A DNA stretch of 38,987 nt from Bifidobacterium breve (GTDB taxonomy: Bacteria; Actinomycetota; Acidimicrobiia; IMCC26256; PALSA-555): positions 1-38,987 of the forward strand of contig CAMDCC010000001.1 in assembly GCA_945889545.1 (NCBI GenBank). The letters are read 5' to 3'. The notes beneath the pieces were generated by a model. That model ran no database searches. It saw nothing but the letters and a program-made list of their open reading frames with translations, and had not been told where the DNA came from. Of this stretch, positions 37,386 through 38,987 are shown piece by piece; position 1 is the stretch's first letter; each line of letters opens with the position of its first letter. Position numbers and translations under genes: made by a program.

Positions 37386-38639
37386 CTACGGCTCCGGAGC
37401 GATGGCGACGAGCTTGGCAACCACTTTGTATGCCGCCTCGGCGGGACCGAGCTCGTCGGGGCGCAGGAGGTTGGCCATGATCCGCAGCACCCACTCCATC
37501 AGGCTGCGGCTCTTGAAGCCGACCCGGGTGAGCTCACGCATGACCGCTGGGTTGCCGATGGCCCGCACGAAGGCGCGCGCCACCTTGAAGTAGAGGGCGT
37601 ATTCGGCGTCGAGACGCGCCTCGTAGCCGCGCAGCGCGAGCCCGTCGCCGGTCGTCAGCGCCTCGCCCACAGCGTCGGCGGCGAAACGTCCGGTCTCGTA
37701 CGCGACGGAGATGCCTTCGCCGTTGAACGGGTTCACCGAACCGGCCGCGTCACCCACGCAGAGCCACGTTGGCCCGACCTTGGGTCGCACCGACAACCCG
37801 GTGGGCAGCTTGCCGCCGGTGGGAGGACCGCACGCATTCTCGGGTGTGAGCTCCCACGATGCCGGCGCGGTCGCGCAGAACGCGTCCATGAGGTGCGAGG
37901 TGTTGATCTGCTTGAAGCCCGTGAACGTGTCGAGGAGACCGACACCCACGTTCACCGTGCCGTCGCCCACCGGGAACAGCCAGCCGTACCCAGGGAGGTT
38001 GGCGCCGTTGCGATCGTGCAGGTCGAGGTGACTTTCGATCCACGGCTCGTCGTGGCGCGGGCTCTTGAAGTAGCCGCGCAGGGCCATGCCCATCGGGTAC
38101 GACCGATCACGGGCGGTGCCGAGCGCGCGGCCAAACCGTGAGTTGGCCCCGTCGGCCACGATCACGTAGCGAGCGCGCACCGACTCGTCGGCTCCACTCT
38201 CCTTGCGGTGAACAAGCGCGCCGGTGACGAGCCCGCCCTCCACGATCGGCTCGACGGCTTCGGCCGCGGGCCAGAGCGTGGCTCCCGCCTTCACCGCCTG
38301 CTGGGCAACCATCTCGTCGAGGTCGCGGCGGCGCACCACGTAGCCATACGAGGGATACAGGGGATGCTCGGGCCAGGCCAGCTCCAGGGTCACCCCGTGG
38401 GCGATGGACCGCAGGCCGTCGAAGCGGAGGTGATCGGCCAGCCGATCGCCGAGGCCCATGGCCTCGAGCTGGTGGACGGCCCGCGGCGTGAGCCCGTCAC
38501 CGCAGGTCTTCTCGCGGGGAAACCGCTTCTTCTCGACGATGAGCACCCGATGCCCAGCCTCGGCGAGCCAGTACGCCGCGGCGGCACCCGAAGGCCCACC
38601 CCCGACCACGAGCACGTCCCAAACCATTGGCTCGCTCAC
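37386..38639 (-). CDS. Geranylgeranyl reductase family FAD-dependent oxidoreductase (menaquinone side-chain reductase type)
   Basis: A 417-residue flavoprotein. The dinucleotide fold GGGPSGAAAAYWLA is at residues about 13-26, followed by REKTCGDGLTPRAV, typical of geranylgeranyl reductases, and by the FAD-binding WLCVGDAAGSVNPFNGEGI in the second half. In actinobacteria relatives such as MenJ saturate one isoprene of menaquinone. Its position upstream of the NADH dehydrogenase operon, known also in streptomycetes, suggests that the product modifies the quinone used by complex I. GTG at 38637-38639 is taken as the start; ATG at 38625-38627 is an alternative, and the longer upstream frame runs through a repeat. 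The lipid substrate is inferred, not visible. Confidence 0.88.
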   Translation of the reverse strand: MSEPMVWDVLVVGGGPSGAAAAYWLAEAGHRVLIVEKKRFPREKTCGDGLTPRAVHQLEAMGLGDRLADHLRFDGLRSIAHGVTLELAWPEHPLYPSYGYVVRRRDLDEMVAQQAVKAGATLWPAAEAVEPIVEGGLVTGALVHRKESGADESVRARYVIVADGANSRFGRALGTARDRSYPMGMALRGYFKSPRHDEPWIESHLDLHDRNGANLPGYGWLFPVGDGTVNVGVGLLDTFTGFKQINTSHLMDAFCATAPASWELTPENACGPPTGGKLPTGLSVRPKVGPTWLCVGDAAGSVNPFNGEGISVAYETGRFAADAVGEALTTGDGLALRGYEARLDAEYALYFKVARAFVRAIGNPAVMRELTRVGFKSRSLMEWVLRIMANLLRPDELGPAEAAYKVVAKLVAIAPEP

Positions 38640-38669
38640 GGGTCCAGTCTCACAGAGCCCCCAACACGA

Positions 38670-38750
38670 CGCGGCACCGGAGGTGCTCGCCAGGGAGCGA
38701 GCGTTCACCAGGACGGCGCCCGGTATCCGGGCGCCGAGCGAGCGACCGAG
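38670..38750 (+). repeat. Dispersed palindromic repeat, copy B, with perfect 10-bp dyad
   Basis: The left part (38670-38700) matches 18792-18822 in 29 of 31 bases. It continues with gagcgagcgttcacc, then a perfect inverted repeat cggcgcccgg-tat-ccgggcgccg (38714-38736, three-base loop, core GGTATCC), and ends gagcgagcgaccgagg. It occupies the divergent space between the geranylgeranyl reductase and the gene at the right edge. The remaining 127 bases up to that gene show only a ribosome-binding site near their end. Confidence 0.7.
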
Positions 38751-38876
38751 GAGAGGTGAAGCGATCCCCGAACCCCGAATGTGCTGGACCCACAAGTAGC
38801 GTGGTAGGAAACGCCCGCGCAGAGGGCCGAACGCGGCGCATTGAGCCCGAATACATCGGGGAGGGACACCGGCGAC

Positions 38877-38987
38877 ATGCCCAACCTGCTGCCCGACTGG
38901 TCGCTCGACTTGGGGGACCTGGGCGTATTCGATGTGCGAGCCGCCGGACGCATGATCTGGTTCAGCCTCCTGCTGATCTACGGCATC
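38877..38987 (+). CDS. Unidentified protein with N-terminal hydrophobic segment (runs off right edge)
   Basis: ATG at 38877 with GGGAGG about ten bases upstream opens a frame to the window end (37 codons, MPNLLPDWSLDLGDLGVFDV...). Residues about 26-37 (MIWFSLLLIYGI) look like the start of a membrane helix. No family can be assigned from so short a piece. The reading frame is supported by the ribosome-binding site and by the lack of any competing gene. Confidence 0.5.
   Translation, partial: MPNLLPDWSLDLGDLGVFDVRAAGRMIWFSLLLIYGI

Overview
This window is high-GC chromosomal DNA of an actinobacterium-like organism, most plausibly a deep-branching lineage such as Acidimicrobiia (inferred from the gene content, not proven). 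Supporting signs are strong G/C third positions, frequent GTG starts, tRNA-Thr and tRNA-Met leading into tuf, and a geranylgeranyl reductase of the menaquinone type directly upstream of a mycobacterial-like nuoA. Almost every gene lies on the minus strand. No insertion sequence, phage gene or CRISPR array was seen.

Left part (1-7980): the 5' three quarters of tuf (EF-Tu), preceded by tRNA-Met and tRNA-Thr. Next come a GNAT N-acetyltransferase (+), tRNA-Tyr (-), a YajQ-family protein (+), the membrane protease HtpX, an EamA transporter, a small HAD phosphatase-like protein, acetyl-CoA synthetase, and a MidA/NDUFAF7-type SAM methyltransferase.

Centre and right (8050-38639): two complete respiratory complex I operons in tandem, both transcribed leftwards. 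Operon 1 (18692 to 8050) reads nuoABCDHIJKLMN and has no nuoE, F or G, so it encodes an 11-subunit complex. Operon 2 (37323 to 21847) reads nuoABCDEFGHIJKLMN and encodes a canonical 14-subunit NADH:menaquinone oxidoreductase, with a geranylgeranyl reductase gene just upstream. The two gene sets are clearly divergent. NuoA has YESG in operon 1 and YECG in operon 2; NuoD has HRGYEK in operon 1 and HTGMEK in operon 2. They therefore look like two complex I types rather than a recent duplication. A 3-kb block separates them, carrying a patatin-like lipase (+), an alpha/beta-hydrolase fused to a class III nucleotide cyclase (-) and a Uma2-family protein (+).

The most interesting observations are these. 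First, the MidA/NDUFAF7 homologue sits directly behind operon 1, and only the operon 1 NuoD keeps the arginine that NDUFAF7 methylates in mitochondria. Second, both nuoA/nuoB junctions carry tandem duplications of the nuoA tail. Third, a dispersed palindromic repeat with a GGTATCC-like core lies in several intergenic regions and inside the 3' end of nuoJ of operon 2, where it encodes a C-terminal tail. At the right edge an unidentified membrane-protein gene begins on the plus strand.
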